DNA of 46,009 bases from an uncultured Bacteroidota bacterium (GTDB lineage: Bacteria; Bacteroidota; Bacteroidia; Bacteroidales; UBA12481): positions 1-46,009 of the forward strand of contig CAINOB010000016.1 in NCBI GenBank assembly GCA_903851365.1, written 5' to 3'. Positions 25,009-34,039 of this stretch are shown here, piece after piece. The position numbers and the translations under genes are program-made. Below the pieces are notes generated by a model. That model did not search any database and was not told the DNA's origin. It was given only the letters and a program-made list of their open reading frames with translations. Positions within the stretch are counted from its first letter, which is position 1. The number at the start of each line of letters is the position of its first letter.

Positions 25009-25038
25009 CAAAATTAGTCGTTTTTATCTGAATTCCAA
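25009..25038 (-). promoter_or_regulatory. Promoter of the metallophosphoesterase gene
   Basis: On the minus strand TTG (25038-25036), 19 bases, then TAATTTTG (25016-25009) fits the Bacteroidota sigma-70 consensus TTG-N19-TAnnTTTG exactly. The leader to the ATG at 24930 would be about 72 bases. Confidence 0.5.
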
Positions 25039-25061
25039 TAGAATTCGCAAAACCAATTACC

Positions 25062-25757
25062 ATGGAAAACTTACTAATGAAGTACTTTGAAGCCCGGATC
25101 AAAAACGAAAATGACAACAAGGAGCCGGGTCCGGTGATTACCATATCCAGGGAATATGGTTGTCCATCAAAAATTCTTGCAGGAATTTTAGTTGACAAAC
25201 TTAATTCAATGAATCAGGGTTCTGCCCCGATTCCCTTTAAATGGAAATGGATTGGAAGGGAATTATTGGAAGAATCTGCCAGGGACCTCAAGGTAGATCC
25301 GAAAAATATTGATCACATATTCAATTACCAGGAAAGATCGATTGTTGATGATATACTTGCCGCAACAAAGAAGGATGGAAGTTATAAGTCGGATCTCGCT
25401 ATTAAAAAATCAGTCGGCAAAGTAATCAGGTCACTTGGCGTTACCGGTCATGTGGTGATAGTCGGTCGGGCTGGGGTAGTAATAACGAGGGATATAAAAA
25501 AATCATTGCACATTCGGCTGATGGCTCCTCTGGAATGGAGAATCAACAGGGTAATGAATTCTGAAAACCTGAGTAAGGAAAAAGCTTTGTCATTGATAAC
25601 GACAAAGGACGCTAACCGGAAAAGATTCCTGGAATATTACCTTGGGCAGAAGTTTTCTATCCAGATTTTCGATGCAATTTATAACTGCGAGTATTTTAGT
25701 TTGGAAGAGATCGCTGATTCAATGATCGTTTCCATGCAGCAACGCAAAATGATCTGA
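25062..25757 (+). CDS. Cytidylate-kinase-like protein
   Basis: A 231-residue protein of the cytidylate kinase-like family (AAA_26/Cytidylate_kin2 type). The start of the fold, PVITISREYGCPSKILAGIL, matches the SREYGSGG pattern of the family, but the glycine-rich P-loop is altered: CPSK replaces SGGR. Later conserved parts are VIVGRAGVVITRD, RLMAPLEWRINRVM and KRFLEYYLGQ. Because the nucleotide loop deviates, true CMP kinase activity is doubtful; I recall other Bacteroidota proteins with the same variant. It is divergent from the phosphoesterase and ends 2 bases from batE, which is convergent. Confidence 0.82.
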   Translation: MENLLMKYFEARIKNENDNKEPGPVITISREYGCPSKILAGILVDKLNSMNQGSAPIPFKWKWIGRELLEESARDLKVDPKNIDHIFNYQERSIVDDILAATKKDGSYKSDLAIKKSVGKVIRSLGVTGHVVIVGRAGVVITRDIKKSLHIRLMAPLEWRINRVMNSENLSKEKALSLITTKDANRKRFLEYYLGQKFSIQIFDAIYNCEYFSLEEIADSMIVSMQQRKMI

Positions 25758-25759
25758 AT

Positions 25760-26527
25760 CTAAATTCTTTCGACACTGTTTTCCGGAATCCATGCTTCAT
25801 TCCCATCTGCGAGTCGGATTCTGATCCAGGATCCGACCTTGTCAGTTATTTTCACTTTAAGTCCTTCATGGATCACAAAAAGATCAGTGCCGCTGGCATC
25901 AGGTGAGCTTTTTGCAGTCAGGGAAGATGAAAAAACAATCGCTGAATCATGGTGATCTATTAAACGGTTCTGTACACTTCCCAAAAACAGGGAGATTACG
26001 AGTATAAAAGCGAAAAATGCTCCCCCTGGGATTAATAATCTTCTGAATTTAAAATCTTTAGAGATGTATATTACGATTGATATACCAAGAATCAGGGCGA
26101 AGGATATCAAACTGATCAATCCCCAGGTATCAGCTTTTAATATCCCGGCAATATTTCGCACCCACTTCCGGATGAAAAATTCATTGACAGGATTGATCTT
26201 ATCAACCACCAGCCGATTGGCAAGATCCAGATTAAACTGGATATCAACATCTTTGGGATTAAGTATCAAAGCGCGCTCAAAATATAGTATGGCAGATGGT
26301 ATCTGACCAAGCTTGTAGAATGTATTTCCGAGATTGTAATACAACTCGGCGGATTCGAAACCCGAATTGATGACCTTTTGAAATTCCTCTCGGGCAGCTG
26401 AATAATCTCCATTCAGATAAAGTTGGTTGGCCTTGTCAAAAACGATCTGCTCAACCTTGGACTGACCGATTGACGGAAGCCAAAAAAGGAGTGCGATGAC
26501 CAGTCCTATTAGTGTTTTCTTTGTCAT
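25760..26527 (-). CDS. batE: BatE: TPR and SH3-type membrane protein
   Basis: A 255-residue protein, last gene of the Bat operon. Its signal peptide (ending IGQS) is followed by TPR repeats (about 24-105; FDKANQLYLNGDYSAAREEF, ELYYNLGNTFYKLGQIPSAI). Two membrane segments lie near 135-180, and a C-terminal bacterial SH3 domain runs to the end (SWIRIRLADGNEAWIPENSV). In Bacteroides the operon supports aerotolerance, and BatE is thought to bind partner proteins in the periplasm. It starts 2 bases after the batD stop. Confidence 0.88.
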   Translation of the reverse strand: MTKKTLIGLVIALLFWLPSIGQSKVEQIVFDKANQLYLNGDYSAAREEFQKVINSGFESAELYYNLGNTFYKLGQIPSAILYFERALILNPKDVDIQFNLDLANRLVVDKINPVNEFFIRKWVRNIAGILKADTWGLISLISFALILGISIVIYISKDFKFRRLLIPGGAFFAFILVISLFLGSVQNRLIDHHDSAIVFSSSLTAKSSPDASGTDLFVIHEGLKVKITDKVGSWIRIRLADGNEAWIPENSVERI

Positions 26528-26529
26528 GA

Positions 26530-28347
26530 CTACCTCCGATAGTTTTTTTCAACATTGACAATTACCTGTTCCGAACTGGACATTAAATGGTGAAGGTCAC
26601 CTTCGTCTGTGCCAGGAGCAAACCTAAGGAATTCAGCTTGATCAATAGTCTCGGTAAATAGTTTGATCGTTTCTTCATCAATCCCTCGAGTAGTTAGCAA
26701 TTCGCGGATATTATCGCGATTCAGGTTGGAAAAGTCGATATTGAATTTGTCACTCATATACCCCCAGAGAGCTTTGGTTAGCGCCTCTAAAAATTCATCA
26801 CGGCTAGATGATTCGAGGAATTTGCGCGCAAGAGCGAGCCTTTTACGGCTGATGGCATTGGCCTTCCTGAAACGGCTGCCTTCAACATCAGAAAGGTTTC
26901 TAAACCGGGACCTAAAGTAAAGAATCAAAATGATAAACGCCAAAAGCAGAATGATATAGCTAAAAATAAATCCAGTCGAAGCAAAGAAATGTCCTCCTTT
27001 GACTTGAAAGTTTGCCTTTCCTGTTTTAATAAACCTGATATCCTTGCCAATGACCCGGATATCCTCCTTACCAGGAGTGCTGACAACTGTTGTTTCAGAT
27101 TCACTTTCGCCTTTGGCAACATTAATTCTCATGATCTCACTGGTGAAGGTTTTAAAGCTTCCGGAGGTGGGATCAAAATAGCTGAAGTTCCACGCCGGGA
27201 TTTCAAAAGAACCGGCATGCCGCGGAATAATCAAATATTCAAAAGTCTTGGAACCGGTAATGCCATTGCTGCCAGCATCAATATTATCAGTGATTTTAGG
27301 ATCATAAACCTCAAGGTCGGCGGGGAAGTGGAAGGCAGGAAGTTCGATCAATTTTATGTTTCCATTCCCTTTGACATTAACTTTCAAACTTACAGCTTCA
27401 TTGGTTTTAACCTCATGCTTGTCAATTCCGGCAGTGACAGTAAATTTTCCGACTGCTCCGGTAAAGCCTGCAGGTTGGCTCTCTGGAAACGGCTTTACGG
27501 TAATCTCTACAGGTGCGCTTTTAATCTTTTTAGAAACAGTTTCTGCCGTACCGAAAAAGTCATCGAACGGACTTCGTTGTCCTCGCCTTTGAACATTTAC
27601 AAAACACTCTATTTCAAACGGATCGATAAGAATTTTTCCAGTTTTTTGCGGAACCAGAATCGTTTTTCTTATAATCCCAACATTGTATACCTTACCATTA
27701 AAGTTTGTTCTTTCCAGATTAACCTGCTCCGAAGTTGGAATCTCCTGATTCCAGAATCCCCCGTACGCCGGAATTTTTATATCACCGAAACGGGCAAGAT
27801 TTACTCTGGTGTAAATTTTAATGGTGGCGAATATCTGCTCTCCCTTATATACCTGATTGCGGTCAACCTCAATTCTGGCAAACAAATCCTCCTGGTTAAC
27901 TCCATCTGTGCTTGCACCTGATTGGGCAGCCTTTTCCTGATTTCCTTTTACAACTTCAATCTTAACCGGTTCACTCGTATAGGTTTTCCCTTTTACAGTT
28001 GCCGTTGCTGCAGGAATAGTATAGACTCCTTCTTTGGTTGCTTGTATATTATAGTTATAAATGTAACTAACCGACTGACTTACTTGTGAATTAATAATCT
28101 GGGTGCTCATGTTCGTGGAAAGCATAGGGCCTGAAAACAAAAACCCATCTATCTTAGGACCTGTGAATCCATCAGCTTTAGCGTTAATGCTGTAAGCTAA
28201 TCGCGCAACTTCACCAACCGCCATAACCTTAGGGCCTTCAGCGGTAAGCTGAATACTCTCCTGGGCATTCCCGGTTAAATGGATCCCGATACCCATGAGG
28301 ATAAGCAGTGATAATGTTTTCATGTTTTCAAATGTTGCTCTTTTCAT
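26530..28347 (-). CDS. batD: BatD: oxygen-tolerance membrane protein
   Basis: A 605-residue BatD-family protein. An N-terminal signal is followed by immunoglobulin-like beta domains (about 30-430) exposed to the periplasm, a membrane helix near 450-475 (FIFSYIILLLAFIILILYF) and a cytoplasmic C-terminal helical domain. ATG 28347 overlaps the batC stop by one base (TAATG). A later ATG at 28323 (MKTLSLLILMGIGIHLTGNA) gives a cleaner signal peptide and is an equal alternative. It lies between batC and batE. Confidence 0.92.
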   Translation of the reverse strand: MKRATFENMKTLSLLILMGIGIHLTGNAQESIQLTAEGPKVMAVGEVARLAYSINAKADGFTGPKIDGFLFSGPMLSTNMSTQIINSQVSQSVSYIYNYNIQATKEGVYTIPAATATVKGKTYTSEPVKIEVVKGNQEKAAQSGASTDGVNQEDLFARIEVDRNQVYKGEQIFATIKIYTRVNLARFGDIKIPAYGGFWNQEIPTSEQVNLERTNFNGKVYNVGIIRKTILVPQKTGKILIDPFEIECFVNVQRRGQRSPFDDFFGTAETVSKKIKSAPVEITVKPFPESQPAGFTGAVGKFTVTAGIDKHEVKTNEAVSLKVNVKGNGNIKLIELPAFHFPADLEVYDPKITDNIDAGSNGITGSKTFEYLIIPRHAGSFEIPAWNFSYFDPTSGSFKTFTSEIMRINVAKGESESETTVVSTPGKEDIRVIGKDIRFIKTGKANFQVKGGHFFASTGFIFSYIILLLAFIILILYFRSRFRNLSDVEGSRFRKANAISRKRLALARKFLESSSRDEFLEALTKALWGYMSDKFNIDFSNLNRDNIRELLTTRGIDEETIKLFTETIDQAEFLRFAPGTDEGDLHHLMSSSEQVIVNVEKNYRR

Positions 28348-29087
28348 TACCAATCCTTAATGGTTCGAACCTTGCTGGCATTGGCCTTTTCTTTTTTCAC
28401 CTTTTCCTGCACCTTCTTTTCGTCGGTTGCCAATGCTTCCAATAATCTTTTGGCATCTTCTTTAGATATTTTCACATTCTTTTGATCTGCCTGCTTCTGT
28501 CCCGACTTCTGATCCTGTTGTTTCTGCTGTTGTTGCTGCTGGTCTTTATTCTGCTGGTCCTTATTTTGATCCTTGTTTTGCTGATCTTTCTGGTCCTTAT
28601 TCTGATCCTTGTTCTGGTCCTTATTCTGATCGTTTTTATTATCCTTTTTCTGCTGTTCCTGCTTCTTTTTCATCATTTGTGCATAGGACAGATTATATTT
28701 AGTCTCCAGATCGGTAGGATTCTTTCGCAATGCATCCTTGTAGGCTGTTATGCTTTCATCGATTTTGCCAGCCTGCAATAATGAGTTGCCAAGATTATGG
28801 TAAGCCTTTGCCGAATTAGTTTTACTTATTTCTGAAGAAGCGACTGCTTCAAATTGATGTCCTGCATCTTCAAATTTCTTTTGCTTGTAAAGGGCATCAC
28901 CTAAATTAAATTCAGCAATCTGGTTTACTTTTTTTTCTTCAAGTGCCTTACGGTAAGCAATTTCAGCATTGTCATATTTTTCATTTTTGAAATGCCTGTT
29001 GCCCTGACGGATATCTCCACGCCCAGATTGAGCTTTCAGCGGTAATGCCAAACCATATATTATCAGACAAATAAGCAGCGTTCTCAT
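28347..29087 (-). CDS. batC: BatC: TPR protein with Lys/Gln/Asp/Asn-rich tail
   Basis: A 246-residue exported protein. The signal peptide MRTLLICLIIYGLALPLKAQ is followed by TPR repeats (about 25-145; AEIAYRKALEEKKVNQIAEF, AYHNLGNSLLQAGKIDESIT) and a low-complexity stretch (about 155-210) of reiterated D-Q-N-K units ending in a poly-Gln run. ATG 29087 overlaps the batB stop by 4 bases (ATGA) and is preferred to a TTG seven codons upstream. BatC is thought to act with the VWA proteins BatA and BatB as a periplasmic adaptor. Confidence 0.9.
   Translation of the reverse strand: MRTLLICLIIYGLALPLKAQSGRGDIRQGNRHFKNEKYDNAEIAYRKALEEKKVNQIAEFNLGDALYKQKKFEDAGHQFEAVASSEISKTNSAKAYHNLGNSLLQAGKIDESITAYKDALRKNPTDLETKYNLSYAQMMKKKQEQQKKDNKNDQNKDQNKDQNKDQKDQQNKDQNKDQQNKDQQQQQQKQQDQKSGQKQADQKNVKISKEDAKRLLEALATDEKKVQEKVKKEKANASKVRTIKDW
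28541..28640. repeat. Low-complexity tandem repeat in batC
   Basis: Imperfect 9-12-base units such as TGGTCCTTATTC and TGATCCTTGTTC (as read on the plus strand) recur here and encode the D-Q-N-K repeats of BatC. The tract is a candidate for slippage-driven length variation, with in-frame changes when units are gained or lost. Confidence 0.8.
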
Positions 29088-30115
29088 GTCAAACGATTTT
29101 TTAACCAACGGTTTTTCCTGCCGTTCAGAATAAAATCAACAAATAGGAGAAACAGGGCAAATCCGGCATAATAAACGAATTGTTCATCATACTCCGAATA
29201 TTCCTTCATGTTAATTTCCTGTTTTTCCATTTTATTCATCTCATCGAGGATGGTTGTCAGACCTGTCCTCGAAGCTGTCGCTCTTACATAGGTTCCGTTA
29301 CCAGCTTCAGCAATTTGTCGAAGGAGTTCCTCATTTAATTTGCTGATAATCACTTTCCCGTCAGTATCTGTCCGATAATCTTTCTGACCATTGGCTGAGA
29401 TAGTCGGTATCGGTACTCCCTGTGCTGATCCGATTCCAATAGTATGGATAATTATTCCTGCTGCTGCGGCTTCTTTTGCTGCGGCCACTGCATCTTCTTC
29501 GTGGTTTTCTCCATCAGTTATCACGACAATTGCCCGACTTTTTTCGGAATTAGGGGTGAATGACCTCATTGCCAGATGAATTGCACTGCCAATAGCAGTC
29601 CCCTGTTTAGGAACTATCTGAGTATTAATTGAATTAAGGAAAAGTTTTGCAGCCTGGTAATCAGTCGTAACCGGCATCTGGATATAAGCATCCCCGGCAA
29701 AAATTATCAGTCCGATTTTATCATTTTCCAGCCGGTCAACTAACCGGCTGATGGCCATTTTAGCGTTTTCAAGCCTGTTTGGCTGGATATCTTCCGCCAT
29801 CATTGAATTCGATACATCCAGCGCAATGATCATCTCTATTCCTTTGCGTTTAACCTCAGCCATTTTTGTTCCAAACTGCGGCCGTGCAAGCGCAAGTATC
29901 ATTATGCCAAATGCCGATACCCAGAGGATAAATTTTAGAAAGTTTCTGGTAGCAGAGAAATCAGGCATTAAACGGCTAAGTAGCGCCTCATCCCCCCATT
30001 TGTTTAATTGCTTATTCTGGCGCCTGCTGGTGATAAAATAAATTAAGAAGAGTAACGGGATCACCGCCAATCCAACCAGCGCTTTTTCATCTTCAAATCT
30101 GAATGCGTTATTCAT
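29084..30115 (-). CDS. batB: BatB: VWA-domain aerotolerance protein
   Basis: A 343-residue protein with membrane helices at the N-terminus (about 8-25 and 60-78) and C-terminus (FVYYAGFALFLLFVDFIL) and a VWA domain between them. The metal-ion-dependent adhesion site is seen as ALDVSNSMM (DxSxS), TTDYQAA and TDGENHEED. It starts 5 bases after the batA stop and overlaps batC by 4 bases. BatA and BatB are paralogs, and both are expected in the inner membrane with the VWA domain in the periplasm. Confidence 0.94.
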   Translation of the reverse strand: MNNAFRFEDEKALVGLAVIPLLFLIYFITSRRQNKQLNKWGDEALLSRLMPDFSATRNFLKFILWVSAFGIMILALARPQFGTKMAEVKRKGIEMIIALDVSNSMMAEDIQPNRLENAKMAISRLVDRLENDKIGLIIFAGDAYIQMPVTTDYQAAKLFLNSINTQIVPKQGTAIGSAIHLAMRSFTPNSEKSRAIVVITDGENHEEDAVAAAKEAAAAGIIIHTIGIGSAQGVPIPTISANGQKDYRTDTDGKVIISKLNEELLRQIAEAGNGTYVRATASRTGLTTILDEMNKMEKQEINMKEYSEYDEQFVYYAGFALFLLFVDFILNGRKNRWLKNRLT

Positions 30116-30120
30116 TCGAA

Positions 30121-31113
30121 TTACGGATTTCTCTTAAAAAATGTCAACCTAAGACCTATTTCCATCGCTAACAGAAGTAAAGCGAGGAATAAAAACTTTT
30201 GAAATTCTTCTGTTTTGGTATTAATCTCTTTTACATCAATCCGGGATTTTTCCAATTTATCAATCTCCTGATAGATTTCTTTGAGCTTTTGATTATTGGT
30301 GGCCCGGAAATATTTTCCACCAGTCATCCCTGAAATTTCCTGCAAAACACCTTCATCAATTTCAACTTTGATATTCTGATACTGAACGCCAAAAGGTGTG
30401 CGGAAAGGGTAGGGCGCTGTTCCAAGTGTACCAACCCCAACCGTATAAACCCTGATTCCATAGGTCTTGGCTATTTCAGCTGCGGTAACAGGTGCAATCT
30501 CTCCACGGTTATTCATACCATCGGTTAATAGAATAATAACCTTACTTCTTGCATCCGAATCCTTAAGTCTGCTAACGCTTGTAGCCAAGCCGAGGCCAAT
30601 TGCGGTTCCATCTTCAATTATGCCGCTTTGGATACCCTGAAACAAGTTCATCAGCACTGCGTGATCTGTGGTCAGGGGACATTGTGTAAAAGCCTCCCCG
30701 CTGAATACTACCAGCCCCATGCGGTCATCCGGCCGACCTGATATAAACTCCATGGCCACTGATTTTGAAGCTTCCAAACGGTTAGGCTTGAAATCTTCGG
30801 CGAGCATACTGCCCGAAATATCAAGGGAAATAATAATGTCGATACCTTCTGTCGTAACGTTCTCCCATGAGTTTGAGGATTGAGGGCGAGCAGCAACAAT
30901 AATCAGAAGTGCAAAAACTGCCTGGCGAAGGACAAACGGCAAATGTCTGAGGTAATTTTTCCACGTTGGTGTTCTGCCTTTAAATGGCTGAATTCCTGAT
31001 ATCTGAATTGTTGGAGTTGTTTTAAGCTGACGAAAAATATACCAACCTGCCATAATCGGGATAAGCAGACAAAAATACAGGACTTGCGGATATGCATAAT
31101 GTAAGCCGCTCAT
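30121..31113 (-). CDS. batA: BatA: VWA-domain aerotolerance protein
   Basis: A 330-residue VWA membrane protein. It has N-terminal helices (about 8-25 and 56-75), a VWA domain with SLDISGSML (DxSxS), TTDHAVL and TDGMNNRGE, and a C-terminal helix (KFLFLALLLLAMEIGLRL). Together with BatB it is the core of the Bat complex linked to the MoxR chaperone ATPase. ATG 31113 overlaps the preceding stop by 4 bases (ATGA), a sign of tight coupling. Confidence 0.94.
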   Translation of the reverse strand: MSGLHYAYPQVLYFCLLIPIMAGWYIFRQLKTTPTIQISGIQPFKGRTPTWKNYLRHLPFVLRQAVFALLIIVAARPQSSNSWENVTTEGIDIIISLDISGSMLAEDFKPNRLEASKSVAMEFISGRPDDRMGLVVFSGEAFTQCPLTTDHAVLMNLFQGIQSGIIEDGTAIGLGLATSVSRLKDSDARSKVIILLTDGMNNRGEIAPVTAAEIAKTYGIRVYTVGVGTLGTAPYPFRTPFGVQYQNIKVEIDEGVLQEISGMTGGKYFRATNNQKLKEIYQEIDKLEKSRIDVKEINTKTEEFQKFLFLALLLLAMEIGLRLTFFKRNP

Positions 31114-32081
31114 TTTCCTTCCTCCTCAATAGCAGATTGTTCTAATTCCTCAACGGGCTTCCTCAGGTTAATGACTGGTTTTGTTCTCAAAATGAAGTCA
31201 TAGGCACCTTGTTGGCTGGCTTCATTTTCTTCAGCGACCGGGTTCCACTTTGCGAACTTAACAAGATCGGCTAATTCAAGTAATACTTTAAGTTCCTTTC
31301 GGATACCCTCTTTGATATGACCATTGCGAGAAAAGTCGCGTATAATATCCTCGGTAGTTTCCTCCATGGCAGGAACACCAAATCGGAGTTCGATATACTG
31401 ACGAATAATATCAGTTAATCTACTGTAATACAATTTTATCTTACCCTGCTGCCATAATTTTTCCCTGACCAACTCATCGAGCTGTTCCAGCGCGATCAAA
31501 TGAGCAGGTATTAATGGAGGTGCAGGTTTTTCTTCATGTGCAGCAACCTGACGCTTTTTCTTTAAGTACCTTAGATAGAGTACAACCAATGTAATAACTA
31601 ATAACAGGACAATAATGTATGGCAGAATTTCCATAAAGGTGACCTTCATTTCATAAGGCAACTTAATGTCGGTAATACCCTTGGTGGTATCGACCGGCAT
31701 GCCGAAGACTTCCAAAGGCAGTGCATTAGTCAGTAAACTGTCATGGTTATTATTATACCGGAATTTAAAGGCTGGTATAACGTAATATCCAGTATCAAAT
31801 GAGGTTACAACCAACCTTTGCCTGATCTTTAAAATCCGGTTGGCCCGGCTGAACGTATCCGGCCTAGATGCTGATAAAACTTCGATCTTTCCGGAAATTG
31901 AATCACGGATAACCGGAAAATCAACTTTTAACCCTTCGGGATGTTCCAGCATAAACCATAAATTCACCTGATCTCCAATGAGCATCCGTGTAGTATCGAG
32001 TTTAGCATTAACCTTGATTTCCTGACCTAATGAGGGGAGGGTGACCAGGAAAAGCATAATGATGATAATTCGGTGTTTCAT
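31110..32081 (-). CDS. BatD-like membrane protein of the Bat operon
   Basis: A 323-residue protein. The signal peptide (MKHRIIIIMLFLVTLPSLGQ) is followed by a beta-rich domain (about 22-150) like the repeats of BatD, one membrane helix (about 153-172; ILPYIIVLLLVITLVVLYLR) and a cytoplasmic helical domain of about 140 residues. It occupies the spot between the DUF58 and batA genes where Bacteroidota operons usually carry a protein of this layout. It overlaps both neighbours by 4 bases. Presumed to be a structural member of the MoxR/Bat complex; exact role unknown. Confidence 0.8.
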   Translation of the reverse strand: MKHRIIIIMLFLVTLPSLGQEIKVNAKLDTTRMLIGDQVNLWFMLEHPEGLKVDFPVIRDSISGKIEVLSASRPDTFSRANRILKIRQRLVVTSFDTGYYVIPAFKFRYNNNHDSLLTNALPLEVFGMPVDTTKGITDIKLPYEMKVTFMEILPYIIVLLLVITLVVLYLRYLKKKRQVAAHEEKPAPPLIPAHLIALEQLDELVREKLWQQGKIKLYYSRLTDIIRQYIELRFGVPAMEETTEDIIRDFSRNGHIKEGIRKELKVLLELADLVKFAKWNPVAEENEASQQGAYDFILRTKPVINLRKPVEELEQSAIEEEGK

Positions 32082-32968
32082 CTTCTGCCTCTCTTTTTAA
32101 ACAGCTGAATAAGCGGACTTACATAATCCTGAGTAGTAAGCAGACTGATGTAATCTATTCCGCCTGAGCGGAAAACAGATTCAAGTTCGGATTGAACCTT
32201 AATCCACCAATTATCGTAATAACGTCTTGTTTTTTGACTGGAAGTATCGATCCATACGGATTCATTGGTTTCCGGATCAAGCATTTTAACCAATCCAATA
32301 TCTGGCAGGTGACGTTCACCGGGGTCGGTGGTCTGTAAAACAATCAGGTCATGCTTTCTATTAGCAATGCGCAATCCATCGCGCAAAGGGGAAAGTTCAT
32401 CTATGGATTTCAACATGAAATCCGAAATTACAAACACGGTTGATCTCTTTTTAATAGCATGGGTTAAAAAACGCAGAGCTTCGGTAATGTTTGTTCCTCT
32501 GCTGATAGGCTTAAATTCCAGCAATTCAAGAATAATTCGAAGTATATGTTTCTTGCCTTTTTTGGGGGGTATGAATTTTTCAACCCGGTTGGAAAAGAAA
32601 ATTACACCAATTTTATCATTATTCTCAATTGCTGAAAATGCCAGTACAGCTGCCAATTCCGTCATCAGCTCCCTTTTCATCCTGTTTCTTGTTCCGAATT
32701 CGTTGGAGCCGGAAACGTCCACAAGAAGCATCACGGTCAGTTCCCTTTCTTCGTCAAATACCTTAATGTAAGGCTTATTAAAACGGGCGGTGACATTCCA
32801 GTCAATGCTTCGAATCGGATCACCATACTGATATTCGCGGACTTCGCTGAAAGTCATTCCTTGACCCTTGAAAGCGCTATGATACTGTCCAGCAAAAATA
32901 TGCTGCGAAAGCCCACGGGTCTTTATTTCGATCCTTCTGACCTTATTTATTAATTCTGCCGCAATCAT
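32078..32968 (-). CDS. DUF58 domain protein (MoxR-associated)
   Basis: A 296-residue cytoplasmic protein of the DUF58 family, with YGDPIRSIDWNVTARFNKPY near residue 50 and a VWA-like core showing LLVDVSGSNEFG (DxSxS). Its N-terminal half lacks membrane helices, unlike longer DUF58 proteins. DUF58 partners of MoxR ATPases are thought to be co-chaperones. It starts 20 bases after the moxR stop and ends with an ATGA overlap into the next gene. Confidence 0.93.
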   Translation of the reverse strand: MIAAELINKVRRIEIKTRGLSQHIFAGQYHSAFKGQGMTFSEVREYQYGDPIRSIDWNVTARFNKPYIKVFDEERELTVMLLVDVSGSNEFGTRNRMKRELMTELAAVLAFSAIENNDKIGVIFFSNRVEKFIPPKKGKKHILRIILELLEFKPISRGTNITEALRFLTHAIKKRSTVFVISDFMLKSIDELSPLRDGLRIANRKHDLIVLQTTDPGERHLPDIGLVKMLDPETNESVWIDTSSQKTRRYYDNWWIKVQSELESVFRSGGIDYISLLTTQDYVSPLIQLFKKRGRR

Positions 32969-32988
32969 TGATTACAAACTGACTAAAA

Positions 32989-33981
32989 TCAAGGTACTTC
33001 AACCTGGTTAAGAATTCCTGTGATAATGTTGTCACTCTTAATATCATCAGCCTCGGCTTCATATGTCAATCCGATACGATGTCTCAAGACATCATGGCAA
33101 ACGGCACGCACATCCTCTGGAACAACATAACCTCTACGCTTGATAAAGGCATATGCCTTTGAGGCATAAGCTAGAGAGATACTGGCTCTTGGGCTTCCTC
33201 CAAATGAGATATACCTTTTGTAATCAGGAAGTTTGTAATTGGCTGGTTCGCGGGTGGCGAAAACAATATCAATGATGTATTTTTCAATTTTTTCGTCCAT
33301 GTAAACCTCTTTAACAACATCCCTCGCCCGGAGAATGGCTTCGGTTGACAGTACTTTGTTTGCCTGTGGAAAATCTTTAGCCAGATTTTGCCGCATAATC
33401 AAAGTCTCCTCATCTTTTTGAGGGTAATCAATTACCACTTTTAACATGAACCTGTCAACCTGCGCTTCAGGAAGTGGGTAAGTCCCTTCCTGTTCAATCG
33501 GGTTTTGAGTGGCTAATACCAGAAATGGTTCAGGTAAACTGTAGCTGTGGGTTCCAATAGTTACCTGTCGCTCTTGCATTGCTTCCAAAAGGGCACTCTG
33601 AACCTTTGCCGGTGCTCGGTTTATTTCATCAGCCAAAATGAAGTTGCTGAAGATCGGACCCTTTCTCACCAGAAAATCTTCATTTTTCTGGCTATAGACT
33701 AAAGTACCGATAAGGTCGGCAGGAAGCAAATCCGGTGTGAACTGTATTCTGGAAAAATCAGCACTTATAGTGCTGGCCAGAGTACGGATAGCTAATGTTT
33801 TAGCTAAACCCGGTACACCTTCCAATAATAGATGTCCATTCGATAGCAGACCGATTAATAAGCTGTCGATGAGGTGTTTCTGGCCTACAATAACCTTGTT
33901 CATCTCCAGAGTGATCATTTCGACAAATCCACTTTCCTGCTGGATTTTTTCGTTAATTAGCCGGATGTCAATTGAATTCAT
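32989..33981 (-). CDS. moxR: MoxR-family AAA+ ATPase
   Basis: A 330-residue AAA+ ATPase that heads the Bat operon. Visible motifs are Walker A GVPGLAKT, Walker B ILADEINRAPAKVQSALLEA, sensor-1 LATQNPIEQEGTYPLPEAQ and the ERQVTIG loop. MoxR proteins act as chaperones that help assemble VWA-containing complexes, here the Bat set. ATG 33981 is preferred to a GTG four codons upstream. A minus-strand TATTTTCG at 34014-34007 is a possible -7 box in the 73-base gap to truA. Confidence 0.95.
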   Translation of the reverse strand: MNSIDIRLINEKIQQESGFVEMITLEMNKVIVGQKHLIDSLLIGLLSNGHLLLEGVPGLAKTLAIRTLASTISADFSRIQFTPDLLPADLIGTLVYSQKNEDFLVRKGPIFSNFILADEINRAPAKVQSALLEAMQERQVTIGTHSYSLPEPFLVLATQNPIEQEGTYPLPEAQVDRFMLKVVIDYPQKDEETLIMRQNLAKDFPQANKVLSTEAILRARDVVKEVYMDEKIEKYIIDIVFATREPANYKLPDYKRYISFGGSPRASISLAYASKAYAFIKRRGYVVPEDVRAVCHDVLRHRIGLTYEAEADDIKSDNIITGILNQVEVP

Positions 33982-34039
33982 ATTTTTTGGCACATTAATA
34001 ACGGGCCGAAAATAGCAGAAACCACTATTAATTTTTTGA

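Noticed and set aside
26989-27921. A 310-codon open frame on the plus strand opposite batD
   Set aside because: It lies wholly antisense to batD, whose domains are recognisable; the translated product has no family resemblance and many Phe/Ser/Asn residues typical of shadow frames.
28482-28781. A Leu/Ile-rich 99-codon frame on the plus strand that looks like a membrane protein
   Set aside because: It is the reverse complement of the low-complexity D-Q-N-K repeat of BatC; the hydrophobic run is an artefact of that composition.
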